A DNA stretch of 64,000 bases, taken from NCBI GenBank assembly GCA_963665705.1, contig OY762448.1:620001-684000 (forward strand), given 5' to 3'. The translations under genes were made by a program, and so were the position numbers. Shown in pieces: positions 19,201 through 26,496 of the stretch. Each line of letters opens with the position of its first letter. Positions within the stretch are counted from its first letter, which is position 1. The DNA is from Saccharicrinis sp963665705. GTDB taxonomy: Bacteria > Bacteroidota > Bacteroidia > Bacteroidales > Marinilabiliaceae. The notes beneath the pieces are model-generated. The model was not told the origin of the DNA. It was given only the letters and a program-made list of their open reading frames with translations, and searched no databases.

Positions 19201-19399
19201 TTGCTGGCATTGATATAGTTACCGTGGCAGGTTGATCTAATGCTGTAATTCTGAAGGCAATAGGAGCATCTCCGTGTGCCTGAATAACAGAAGGTGCAAC
19301 AAACCAAAATTCTGTATCAACTTGTGCATTAGATGTAGTGCAAAAAAGTGTAGATATAAAAAACGATAGTACAAATATTAAAATATTTTTGTTTGGCAT
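13265..19399 (-). CDS. Giant T9SS surface adhesin with IgGFc-binding-like N-terminus
   Basis: This 2044-residue protein begins with a signal peptide (residues 1 to about 25), followed by a domain of about 450 residues with the DTEFWFVAPSV opening and successive ITSDNDITAYYEVA and NIAVTISDDS motifs, as in IgGFc-binding N-terminal domains of Bacteroidota adhesins. A long tandem array of Ig/PKD-like modules follows, each with paired cysteines and patterns such as LGNDRNICTGE and GTYTVSVTD. The C-terminal 90 residues, starting at IDIPNFFTPNNDGYNDTWDI, form a T9SS type B sorting domain. It is probably a surface adhesin for host, particle or cell contact, with the PorP protein 12 bases downstream as its secretion partner. 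No frameshift is present. Confidence 0.88.
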   Translation of the reverse strand: MPNKNILIFVLSFFISTLFCTTSNAQVDTEFWFVAPSVIQAHGDAPIAFRITALDQPATVTISMPANASFTPKTLNLNAYEQGMFEFTNESDINSIENQPADQINSKGILITSDNDITAYYEVANSSNPDKFTLKGENALGTEFFASSQTDYANKDNNYNPLPYEKIDIVATEDGTIIEITPTENIVGHSINSTYTINLNKGETYSITGNKIKASYTLAGTYIKSNKNIAVTISDDSVRDEYGSSWDLIGDQTIPVSVTGTEYIAMYSGAPRKNKNAIIPIQKVYVLSTEDNTTITIDIEGSSTGSYNLNKGESLSLDIPENATSTIKSTALHIKSTAPIYVYQLSGLVGSSNELGSAILPPIKCTGSSSVTFTRVLNSRFFIQILTQYKNISHFSFTGPAATLTSANWVKVPNTGADNDDNTWYFINERVDGLSVGTPYTLSNSQGLFHLSVFDENSGSASFGYFSAFNSLKIAGPTEQCAGDVIQLSANEFLSTYNWFSEKTKTDVLSTEPTLDVTESGLYWVVATRMINSDEGCELTDSIEVEFNMPEFDLGDDVEICYNDSYVVTPTINEGTFYWYDESTSQTYTYTSTTDGTEEVWLEITDEDGCSAMDTIKITTRPKIPINLQVDVTSQNSICTGSTIYNSTSLDSYEWRYGDKNSAIISTDPYVQANESGWYYLTATQDECSDMDSIEIILTPLPSIELNDEILCHDETYTSPAYNNNSFEYVWKTINTGINSTAEQISFNQKDSIYLSITDNTTGCTINDSAFITFREETTTLPKSVTICAYTDVSLKTDDLILGSYTWEYNGSTLSETGQTLNIINILKSQEGDYTVTGVDKYGCLTTQTFTVNVTLGDPIDLGNDKSICDGESTTLSIGSTPASAFKWYNQDPETNTGLTPLATSVTYTVNSTGTYYVMTTHANGCSSVDHVNVTVNSLPIIDLPDIPKECQGETETYDAGTGFTYEWQDGSTAQTYTASQPEEVSVTITDTNGCKNSDVTNYSWKDVNIFTNDTLVICPTINYTINTDISISNISWFFNDGSSTIDLNNNTDSYFINNASTNDAGKYIVEADDGGCTDVRDTINVYVVDVASINLGIDRLICNGDVIQLNANDGFDSYEWKLSTDLSTVVSTNQYVLAGQVSNETSEHWMLHATHSSGCSLDDDIIVEKVKLPEFTLTDHIEPCANSTVPLSDLISNLNSNSNYLDPDIVTYYWNNSDTPSAIDDIEITESGTYTVKIENSNMSSSGPFSCYSSAETIVDYHDELIIPGLFDQFICQGSTTDLITPDEVKNYSELKSYHWDKLDSNDNIETSNTPNQDWLAIGDEAKYALMVTYTNELCYASDTMSLINKENPDISILGDNEICQGDTTIFYANPSTYKSYLWSTGSIYDTTIVNTAGLYQLSVEGFNGCTTTETFNLTVNELPIINLNTSTLAICEGTSDIISIESVKNSDGSDVINPIYLWSNWETSNYITVNETGNYSVEVTDSRECTNNAEVSVIKYPQTQIDLSSIATSGCSNEGISLNCPLKIGSDITSFQWIKSGNTSGNPVADTDWTVYESGTYILTIIDNNLCETSDSVKIKIYESPSVDLGNDRNICTGEELSIPSPENYSSYTWNTGSVESSIIIEEASNPVNYSVTVYDNNGCYASDDINITPIPLPIVTLADVPTTCPGIKTELVPQIVNQPASYSIWWSTNTNDETITVGEGTYTVSVTDNVNGCSGSATTTVSWYDAPKVSLGADTLICPLVDIITISPFEGNIFKSYLWHNNLTTYEINGDIGYINTVFITDDNNCSSFDQQKIQYMSIDDTTYTYTICEKDTTISLIDIDPDEKNHTGEYLWLSDNSNLYYKDFFEEDTAIVNIGITIDNNLTTCYFKQDTVIMNYYPLPQIEVLDTSIYRQVVLEMDMENPPYEYSLDSLNWQGENLFTDLNEGEYTVYIIDNNGCVNSETFNITEAIEIDIPNFFTPNNDGYNDTWDIDGIEKLPESVIRIYDRYGKLLILYNASDPGWDGTYQNKRMPSTDYWYVVELLPTKKLLKGHFTLKR

Positions 19400-19445
19400 A
19401 GTGTTGATTAATTGTGTTGAAGATTAGTTTTCTAGGATTGTATTT

Positions 19446-21281
19446 TTAGATTTTTGTAAATTTTACAGCTTGATGATTTTTTGTTTTTATAAAATATGTC
19501 CCCGGTGTTAATTCGCTAACTGAAATAGTGTTTGATTCATAGTTGTTTAATTGAATAGTCTTTATGATTTGTCCATAAAAATTTATGATTTGTACAGTGT
19601 TACTTTTCTGGATTGTTGATGTGTTCGTTGTAATGGTTAATTGATCTTTGGTTGGATTAGGGTAAAGTATAATTTCATCTATTGACGATGGGTTTATAAT
19701 AGCAGTAGAAACACCATATATTACTTCAATTGTTTTATCTGAAGTAAGATCAGACATAGTAATGGAAGATTGTATTGTTGGTATACTAGCGCTATTTATT
19801 AAAATACTGTTAATTTCATAATTGTCGTCAGGTGTAAAGTTGTAAGTAATAGATTCACTATCTATTAAAGTGTAATAACCTAAAGGATCTATTGTACCTC
19901 CCGTATTGCAACTGGAAAAGATCACATAAGAGTTTGTTAGGTTAAAAATATATGCCGATCCAGCTTCGCTTTTTGTATTTAATCCATCGGCGTCATGATC
20001 TTCCAGGTAAGCACCAATAAATATGTTATTTCCTGATATGGAGACCGAAGAACCGAAAACATCTGTTTCTTCATAGTCCGATGCTTTAATTTTTTGAAAC
20101 AGATTCCAAGTTCCGGATTCATTTAATTTGAAGCAGTATGCTGAACCAGATTCAGAAGTTGGATTAGTTTCCAAAGCATCTTCATCTTCATTTCTGGATC
20201 CAATGGCAGCAAGATTATTACATAATGCAACTGAGTTTCCAAAATTATCAGATACATTTCTATCCGGTGCAACTATTTTCTGGATTTGTGACCAATTATT
20301 TGAATTGTCACATTTGAAAATATATGCAGAACCAGATTCAGAAAGTGTATTGGTTCCAGAAACATCTTCATCTTCTTTATAAGCACCTATAATGGCGTAA
20401 TTTCCTGAAATCGCTACTGAATGTCCAAAACAGTCGGAAGCTTGCCTGTCAGAAGATACTATCTTTTGCATCTGATTCCAAGTGTCTGATTCTGTGTTCA
20501 ATTCAAAAATATATGCAGATCCTGCAAAATCTATGTAATTTGATTGGTTTTGGTCTTCGTCTTCTCCCTCAGCTCCAATTAAAATATGGTTTTGGTCTAT
20601 AGAAACCGAATAGCCAAAATAATCTTCAGCATTGTTGTCTGAAGCAGAAATTTTTTGGGTGGCAGACCAGGTTTCATCCTCGTTTTGTTTATAAATATAA
20701 GCAGCTCCCGCCTTATTGTTACCATCTACATAAGCATTATATGCACCTATTACTAAATAGTTGTTTGAAATAGATATGGAGTAGCCAAAATAATCATTGG
20801 TGTTTTTATCTGGAGCTATTAATTTTTGTTTTTGTGTCCAGGTGCCGTCTGTTTGCTTAGAAAAAATGTACACAGTGCCACAGTCCTCATAACCATCAAT
20901 ATCCTCAAGGTAAGCACTTATAACTATGATGTCTTCAGAGCAAGCAACACTATAACCAAATTTATTATTTGTATTACGAGAAGATGCGCTTAGTTTCTGA
21001 ATCTGATTCCAATCTCCATTAGTGTCTTTTTCATAAACATATGCAGATCCTGCGGCCGAAATCCAATTTTCTCCATTTGAATCTTGGTCTTCAAGAGGAG
21101 CTCCTACTACTGCAAAATCTCCATATATAGCTACGGAACTTCCAAAATTATCATATGTAAATCTATCAGATGCAACAATTTTTTGTACTTGATCAAAATT
21201 TTGAGCATTGATTTTTATGTTAATAATGATTGTTAGTATAATGATGGATGAAATATATATGTTGAAAATTTTGTTTTTCAT
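19446..21281 (-). CDS. Secreted FG-GAP repeat protein with T9SS type A sorting domain
   Basis: The 611-residue protein has a signal peptide (about residues 1-26) and then seven tandem repeats of roughly 56-66 residues. Each carries QKI-x-ASDRx5-DxFGxSVAI and a GSAYIF strand, which is the FG-GAP beta-propeller pattern; seven blades would make a closed propeller. Acidic loops (EDQDSNGEN, EDEDALETN) look like calcium sites. A linker of about 70 residues leads to a T9SS type A sorting domain (LYPNPTKDQLTI to the end). It is the first gene of the minus-strand surface cluster, 46 bases ahead of the giant adhesin, and probably binds ligands or calcium at the surface. Confidence 0.85.
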   Translation of the reverse strand: MKNKIFNIYISSIIILTIIINIKINAQNFDQVQKIVASDRFTYDNFGSSVAIYGDFAVVGAPLEDQDSNGENWISAAGSAYVYEKDTNGDWNQIQKLSASSRNTNNKFGYSVACSEDIIVISAYLEDIDGYEDCGTVYIFSKQTDGTWTQKQKLIAPDKNTNDYFGYSISISNNYLVIGAYNAYVDGNNKAGAAYIYKQNEDETWSATQKISASDNNAEDYFGYSVSIDQNHILIGAEGEDEDQNQSNYIDFAGSAYIFELNTESDTWNQMQKIVSSDRQASDCFGHSVAISGNYAIIGAYKEDEDVSGTNTLSESGSAYIFKCDNSNNWSQIQKIVAPDRNVSDNFGNSVALCNNLAAIGSRNEDEDALETNPTSESGSAYCFKLNESGTWNLFQKIKASDYEETDVFGSSVSISGNNIFIGAYLEDHDADGLNTKSEAGSAYIFNLTNSYVIFSSCNTGGTIDPLGYYTLIDSESITYNFTPDDNYEINSILINSASIPTIQSSITMSDLTSDKTIEVIYGVSTAIINPSSIDEIILYPNPTKDQLTITTNTSTIQKSNTVQIINFYGQIIKTIQLNNYESNTISVSELTPGTYFIKTKNHQAVKFTKI

Positions 21282-21571
21282 AATTTAATAGTTGTCCTAT
21301 GCCTTTATTTATGGGTTTTGAAGTTTATATTTGTTTTTTATATATGATTATTTAGAGTTTAATTTCTTTTAAATAAGACATCTATATATCTATATTTATA
21401 ATTGTTATTTAGAATTAATAAAGGTTGCTAAAAGTAATGAATATTTAAAAATGTCCTTCAGTTATACAGATATTATGTCAAAAAGTTACGGTAATATAAT
21501 TGTGAATTTATTATTTCATTGTTTTAAGCTATTTACATAATAGTGGTGTAGTTTATCTATTGAATATTGAT

Positions 21572-21606
21572 AGATGTGAATGATATTCTGGCTGAGTAGA
21601 AATAAA
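21572..21606 (+). repeat. Direct repeat, copy 2: decayed hydC 3' end
   Basis: The segment matches 8612-8646 at 33 of 35 positions, in the same orientation. Read in the hydC frame it gives DVNDILAE followed by TAG where hydC has TAT, so it is no longer functional. No upstream hydC sequence is attached to it; only the 3' tail is duplicated. It marks the far edge of the 12.9-kb block that begins after hydC. Confidence 0.85.
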
Positions 21607-21633
21607 TATTGTCTTAATAATAGATAATTTAAC

Positions 21634-21655
21634 CCATCAAATTATTTTTTGACGG
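21634..21655 (+). terminator. Possible hairpin terminator near the hydC remnant
   Basis: CCATCAAA and TTTGACGG can pair as an 8-base stem with one G-T pair around an AT-rich loop. The following bases (ATTCCTTTTTG) contain a T run only after a short gap. It may be the relic of a transcription end associated with the hydC remnant, or chance. Confidence 0.35.
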
Positions 21656-21932
21656 ATTCCTTTTTGTATATTGTTTTTATACATAGTAGAAAGATGAGGA
21701 TAATATTCTGATTTTGATCTACCTCTTTAATTTCTTATGTTTTTGAAGATAAAATGAATTCAAAAATTTTAATCGAATTAAGCTTAGAAGAAAATATGTT
21801 TTTGTATCGCTTACTAAATTATTCATGAAAAATATGTTTTTTAATAAGACCATTTTTTTTTGATATAAAAAATTATCTTCACATTTTGATCTCTCGTTAA
21901 TAAGTGTAATTTTAAAGATCTTTTATTTTAAA

Positions 21933-23831
21933 ATGGACCAATACCTAAACGTATTAAAGCAATATTGGGGATTTGATGGCTTTAGAGCCATGCAAGATCA
22001 AATTGTACATTCTATAGGAGAAGGTAAAGATACCTTGGGCCTTATGCCTACAGGAGGAGGAAAGTCTATTACTTTCCAGGTTCCGGCTTTAGTTAAAGAA
22101 GGTGTTTGTTTGGTGGTGACACCATTAGTAGCATTGATGAAAGATCAGGTTGCTAACCTAAAAAAAAGAGGAATAAAAGCAGTTGCTGTATATGCAGGAC
22201 TGTCTCGTGAAGAAATTAACATTGCATATGATAACTGTATTTTCGGAGACTACAAATTCTTATATCTGTCACCAGAAAGACTATCAACTTCGTTGTTTCT
22301 TGAAAAACTTGAACATTTTAAAGTGAGCATGATTGTTGTAGATGAAGCGCATTGTATTAGTCAATGGGGCTATGATTTTCGACCTTCTTACCTTAAAATT
22401 GCAGAGTTAAGGGAGGAATTGCCTGATGTTCCAATTTTAGCACTAACAGCTACCGCAACCGCACAAACTGTTGATGATATACAAGAACGTCTTTTTTTTA
22501 AAGAGAAAAATGTAATAAAAAAAGGTTTTGAAAGAGATAACCTGGCATACATTGTCAGGGAAACTGAAGACAAATTAAATCAGCTGGTAAAAATTGTAAA
22601 GGCTATTGATGGATGTACTGTTGTTTTTGTAAGAAATAGAAAAAAAACAAAAGAATATACTGTTTGGTTGAGGGAGAATGGAATTACTGCACATAATTAT
22701 CATGCGGGTTTAACACAGGAATCAAAAGATCTTCGCCAAAAGGAATGGATGGAAGACAAGGTTCAGGTGATTGTGTGTACCAATGCTTTTGGAATGGGTA
22801 TTGATAAACCTGATGTGCGGTTGGTGGTTCATATGGATTGTCCTGATTCAATCGAAGCTTATTTTCAAGAAGCTGGAAGAGCAGGTCGTGATGGTAAAAA
22901 AGCCTATGCCGTAATGCTTTGGTCTAATGCAGACAAAACACGGTTAAAGAAAAATGTTACCGTTTCTTTTCCCGAAAAAGAAGTGATTTTTAGAGTGTAT
23001 GATGCATTAGGAAATTTTTTTCAATTAGCATCAGGGCATGGGGAAGATTTAGTGTATGATTTTGATATGGTTGCATTTTGTTCTGCATATCATTTTAATT
23101 TACTTACTGTTTTTAATAGTTTAAAAATTCTTCAGCGGGCTGGTTATATTGAATACGAAGAAGAAAGTAATAATCCATCCAGAGTCCATTTCCTTGCTCA
23201 TAAAACAGATTTGTATCGATTTCAGGTAGAAAATGAGAATTTTGATGGTTTTATCAAATTGCTGTTACGTTCTTATACTGGTTTTTTTACAGAATATGTA
23301 GTTATAAACGAACAGCAACTAGCTAAACGAGCCAATGCTGATGTGAAGTTAGTATATCAATATTTAAATAAGTTAAATCATCTAAAAATAATACGGTATA
23401 TCCCACAAAAAAGAACTCCATTGATAAGATATTTACAACCTCGAGAAGAAGTTCGGTACATGAAGCTAGCAGATGAGGTTTATAAAGACCGAAAAAAGGA
23501 TATGGAATTTCGAGTAACTTCAATGATTGATTATTGTGATTATACGCATATCTGCAGAAGTAGATTTTTATTAAACTATTTTGGACAAAAAGATGCAAGA
23601 GATTGTGGTGTGTGTGATGTTTGTATTGAAAAAAAGAAAAGAGGCATAGATTCTCAGACTTCTAATAAGTACGAAGCAATAATTAAAGAAAATCTTAAAG
23701 AACCGATGACTTTATCTGCGTTGGAAGATGTAATAAAAGGTCAGTTAAAAGAATGGATTGAAGTATTTAATTGGATGGCAGATAATCAAATAATTTATCC
23801 AGTTGATGATGAAAAGTGGGTTGTACGTTAG
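21933..23831 (+). CDS. recQ: RecQ-family ATP-dependent DNA helicase
   Basis: RecQ unwinds DNA 3' to 5' in recombination and fork repair. The 632-residue protein shows motif 0 and motif I (FRAMQDQIV; PTGGGKS near residues 38-44), DEAH with the RecQ aromatic-rich loop (VDEAHCISQWGYDFRPSY, about 136-153), motif VI QEAGRAGRDG (near 314-323), and a RecQ C-terminal zinc region with cysteines in HICRSR and CGVCDVC (near 535-565). A short winged-helix and accessory tail follow; I see no HRDC domain. It stands alone after a long gap, followed 91 bases later by the DUF5063 gene. Confidence 0.93.
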   Translation: MDQYLNVLKQYWGFDGFRAMQDQIVHSIGEGKDTLGLMPTGGGKSITFQVPALVKEGVCLVVTPLVALMKDQVANLKKRGIKAVAVYAGLSREEINIAYDNCIFGDYKFLYLSPERLSTSLFLEKLEHFKVSMIVVDEAHCISQWGYDFRPSYLKIAELREELPDVPILALTATATAQTVDDIQERLFFKEKNVIKKGFERDNLAYIVRETEDKLNQLVKIVKAIDGCTVVFVRNRKKTKEYTVWLRENGITAHNYHAGLTQESKDLRQKEWMEDKVQVIVCTNAFGMGIDKPDVRLVVHMDCPDSIEAYFQEAGRAGRDGKKAYAVMLWSNADKTRLKKNVTVSFPEKEVIFRVYDALGNFFQLASGHGEDLVYDFDMVAFCSAYHFNLLTVFNSLKILQRAGYIEYEEESNNPSRVHFLAHKTDLYRFQVENENFDGFIKLLLRSYTGFFTEYVVINEQQLAKRANADVKLVYQYLNKLNHLKIIRYIPQKRTPLIRYLQPREEVRYMKLADEVYKDRKKDMEFRVTSMIDYCDYTHICRSRFLLNYFGQKDARDCGVCDVCIEKKKRGIDSQTSNKYEAIIKENLKEPMTLSALEDVIKGQLKEWIEVFNWMADNQIIYPVDDEKWVVR

Positions 23832-23922
23832 TTTTTAAGGTTTGTATCTCAGGCATTAGTATTTAGCTATTAAAATTACTAGTTTTGCACATTATTTATA
23901 TTTAGTCATCCTGAAAAAATAA

Positions 23923-24549
23923 ATGGAAGAAGAAGGGTTAGATAATATTGTATATTCCAAAAATGTATTGGAATTTGTTACCGTTGGAAATGAATTTTGT
24001 AATCAAATAGAAAATTCTTTTGATATGTCATCAAAAGAGTTGCTTACAATTATGGTTAGGATTTTGCCTTTGATTTATATAAAGGCAGTAGTATTACCAA
24101 AAGCAGAATTTGTTCTTGAGGAAAATATTGAAAAAACGGTTAGAGAAGAAGATTATATTAGAGTTCAACATTCTTTATTAAATGTGTTGGGACAGCATAA
24201 TGATTATTTGGAAGTGTTTGTGCCGGATAATGAGTTGGACCAGAGAGATGTTGCCAGTAGTATTTCTGAGAATCTTACAGATATATATCAGGATATGAAA
24301 GATTTTCTGTTTGCATACAGAATTGGAGTTACTGATATTATGAATGATGCGTTGGTTGAGGTTGTCAATTCATTCGAAATGTATTGGGGGCAAAAATTAG
24401 TGAATGTGCTAAGGGCTTGTCATCAAGTACTATATAGTGCTGAGGATTTGGATGATGATATTTTAGGAGGACCTGAAAAAGGAGAGCCATTAAAAAATAA
24501 TGATTGGTTTAACAGATTTCAGGGACAATGGAATGATGAGGATAATTAA
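23923..24549 (+). CDS. DUF5063-family protein
   Basis: This acidic, largely helical protein of 208 residues has no signal peptide, membrane span or catalytic motif. Features such as SVxxxVxVxNEFCxxIE near the N-terminus and a C-terminal HQVLYSAEDLDDDIL segment match the DUF5063 family of Bacteroidota, whose function is unknown. It is followed after 11 bases by the RNase D-like exonuclease gene, an arrangement I recall as common in the phylum, so the two may act together. The family call is from memory of the sequence pattern. Confidence 0.7.
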   Translation: MEEEGLDNIVYSKNVLEFVTVGNEFCNQIENSFDMSSKELLTIMVRILPLIYIKAVVLPKAEFVLEENIEKTVREEDYIRVQHSLLNVLGQHNDYLEVFVPDNELDQRDVASSISENLTDIYQDMKDFLFAYRIGVTDIMNDALVEVVNSFEMYWGQKLVNVLRACHQVLYSAEDLDDDILGGPEKGEPLKNNDWFNRFQGQWNDEDN

Positions 24550-24560
24550 AAAGAAGAGTT

Positions 24561-25172
24561 TTGGTTAAAAATACAATAAGTAACGAAGTATTAAACGAAT
24601 TGCCATTACAACATTTTGAAGGAGACATTGTATTGGTTGAACATGAAGAGGGGATTTCTCAAGTGATGAATGAAGTTGAAGGGGAGACAGTTGTTGGTTT
24701 TGATACAGAAACCCGACCTTCTTTTAAAAAAGGTATCACAAATTATATTTCTTTGTTTCAGCTTTCAACAAAAGATTCAACCTATTTGATCAGACTTAAT
24801 AAAACAGGTATTCCCTATAGTTTGAAAATGTTGTTAGAAGATGAATCTGTATTAAAAGTTGGAGTTGGTATTAGGGATGATATCAGAGGCTTGCAAAAGT
24901 TAGTGCCATTTAAACCTCAAGGATTTGTTGAGCTGCAGTCGTTAGCTGTAGAGAAGGGATTAAAAGATTTTTCACTCAAAAAATTAGCTGGTATATTATT
25001 AAACTTCAGAGTTTCAAAACGTCAAAGGTTATCAAACTGGGAAGCAGAAACATTATCCAAAGCACAAATGATTTATGCTGCTACAGATTCATGGGTGGCT
25101 CTTGAAATTTATAAAAAGCTATTAGTGTTAGATTCGAGTAAAGTTATTGATGTGGAAGTTGAAAAACCATAA
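24561..25172 (+). CDS. RNase D-like 3'-5' exonuclease
   Basis: The 203-residue protein is a DnaQ-fold 3'-5' exonuclease. The Exo I motif is VVGFDTETRPSF (about residues 43-54, D and E visible), Exo II is the GVGIRDDIRGL region (about 97-107), and Exo III is AATDSWVALEIY (about 172-183). The likely start is TTG at 24561: homologues begin with an ISNE...LPLxxFEG segment that is present here only from this codon, and no ATG occurs before the conserved region. It lies 11 bases after the DUF5063 gene and 38 bases before the rRNA methyltransferase, which suggests a role in RNA processing or DNA repair. Confidence 0.85.
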   Translation: MVKNTISNEVLNELPLQHFEGDIVLVEHEEGISQVMNEVEGETVVGFDTETRPSFKKGITNYISLFQLSTKDSTYLIRLNKTGIPYSLKMLLEDESVLKVGVGIRDDIRGLQKLVPFKPQGFVELQSLAVEKGLKDFSLKKLAGILLNFRVSKRQRLSNWEAETLSKAQMIYAATDSWVALEIYKKLLVLDSSKVIDVEVEKP

Positions 25173-25210
25173 TAACTAATTTTAGATATATTAAATTACA
25201 ATAATAATTC

Positions 25211-26395
25211 ATGTCATATATAAAAGTTGTTTTAAAGTCTGGTAAAGATCAGTCCTTACGCAGATATCATCCGTGGGTGTTTAGCGGTGCTATCAAAAAG
25301 ATTTATGGAGAGCCTGCAGAAGGTGATATCGTATCCGTTTTTGATAATAAAGATGAGTTTTTAGGTCTGGGACATTATCAAATTGGTTCTATAGCTATTC
25401 GAATTGTTTCATTTGAAGAGATTGAAGTTGATGAGCAGTTTTGGGAAGAGAAAATCAGAAAAGCTTATCAATTAAGAGTTGACCAGGGCTTAGCTACTGA
25501 TGAAACAACAAATGCTTATCGTTTAGTTCATGCAGAAGGAGATAATATGCCAGGACTAATTATTGATATGTATGATGACACAGCAGTTGTTCAGATGCAC
25601 TCCGTTGGTATGTTTTTAATTAAAGATACCATTGATGAAATATTAAAAAAGATATTTGGAGATCAATTAAAAGCTATCTATAATAAATCCGAAAATACAA
25701 TTCCTTATAAAGCAAAAGTAAATCCTGAAAATGGTTATACATTTGGTAAATCAGAAACACGTATTGCATTAGAGAACGGATTGAAATTTAGGGTGGACTG
25801 GGAAAAAGGTCAGAAAACCGGATTTTTTGTTGATCAAAGAGATAATAGAGCTTTATTAGAGAAGTACAGCAAAGGGAAATCAGTGTTAAATATGTTTTGT
25901 TATACCGGAGGATTTTCTTTTTATGCCATGAGAGGAGGAGCAAAATTAGTTCATTCTGTAGATAGCTCAGAACGCGCGATAGATCTTACCAAAGAGAATG
26001 TCGAGTTAAATTATCCTGGAGATGAACGCCATGATGCTTTTGCTGTAGATGCTTTTAAATATCTTGACGATATTAAAGATAAATATGATTTAATTATTTT
26101 AGATCCACCAGCTTTTGCAAAACATAATAACGTTTTAAATAATGCGTTGCAAGGCTATAAGCGATTAAATGCCAAGGCATTTGAGCAGATAAAACCAGGT
26201 GGTATTATCTTTACTTTCTCATGTTCTCAGGTTGTTAGTAAAGATGCCTTCAGAAAAACAGTTTTCTCAGCAGCTGCTAAATCTGGTCGAAATGTTAGAA
26301 TATTGAATCAAATGACACAACCTGCAGATCATCCTGTAAATATTTATCATCCAGAAGGTGAATATTTAAAAGGTTTAGTGTTATATGTTGAATAG
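25211..26395 (+). CDS. Class I SAM-dependent rRNA methyltransferase, RlmI-like
   Basis: The 394-residue protein has an N-terminal PUA domain (LRRYHPWVFSGAI, from about residue 15), a central RNA-binding domain, and a Rossmann methyltransferase domain. SAM motif I is SVLNMFCYTGGFSFYA (near 223-238), followed by the acidic SVDSSERAI. The catalytic-type motif IV is LDPPAF (near 298). It has the KTGFFVDQRDNR signature typical of RlmI/RlmL-type 5-methylcytosine methyltransferases, including a FTFSCSQVV segment. The substrate is probably 23S rRNA. It belongs to the gene run 23923-26395. Confidence 0.88.
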   Translation: MSYIKVVLKSGKDQSLRRYHPWVFSGAIKKIYGEPAEGDIVSVFDNKDEFLGLGHYQIGSIAIRIVSFEEIEVDEQFWEEKIRKAYQLRVDQGLATDETTNAYRLVHAEGDNMPGLIIDMYDDTAVVQMHSVGMFLIKDTIDEILKKIFGDQLKAIYNKSENTIPYKAKVNPENGYTFGKSETRIALENGLKFRVDWEKGQKTGFFVDQRDNRALLEKYSKGKSVLNMFCYTGGFSFYAMRGGAKLVHSVDSSERAIDLTKENVELNYPGDERHDAFAVDAFKYLDDIKDKYDLIILDPPAFAKHNNVLNNALQGYKRLNAKAFEQIKPGGIIFTFSCSQVVSKDAFRKTVFSAAAKSGRNVRILNQMTQPADHPVNIYHPEGEYLKGLVLYVE

Positions 26396-26496
26396 TTGAT
26401 AGTCTTCAGTACACGGTAGATAATACCTTGTTGATAGAGGTTGGAGACTGTAGACTGAGAACTAAATACCTCAACTCCTAGTATAAATAAAAATGT

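Larger units (their letters stand above)
21282..21932. other. Intergenic region of 651 bases between the T9SS cluster and recQ
   Basis: The two flanking genes are divergent, so both promoters should lie here. TATATTTG at 21327-21334 fits a plus-strand -7 box but has no suitably spaced -33 TTG. The region holds a decayed copy of the hydC 3' end (21572-21606), a hairpin of CCATCAAA with TTTGACGG (21634-21655), and a 22-base near-copy of a sequence found upstream of the kinase at 59690. No open reading frame of note is present. Confidence 0.6.

Noticed and set aside
8647..21571. The T9SS block as an active integrative element
   Set aside because: The hydC-tail direct repeats are suggestive, but no integrase, relaxase or phage gene lies inside, so I report only a possible scar.
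26396..26496. Short GTAGACTG-like motifs between the rRNA methyltransferase and DEAD-box genes as a repeat element
   Set aside because: The copies are too short and irregular to separate from chance in this composition.
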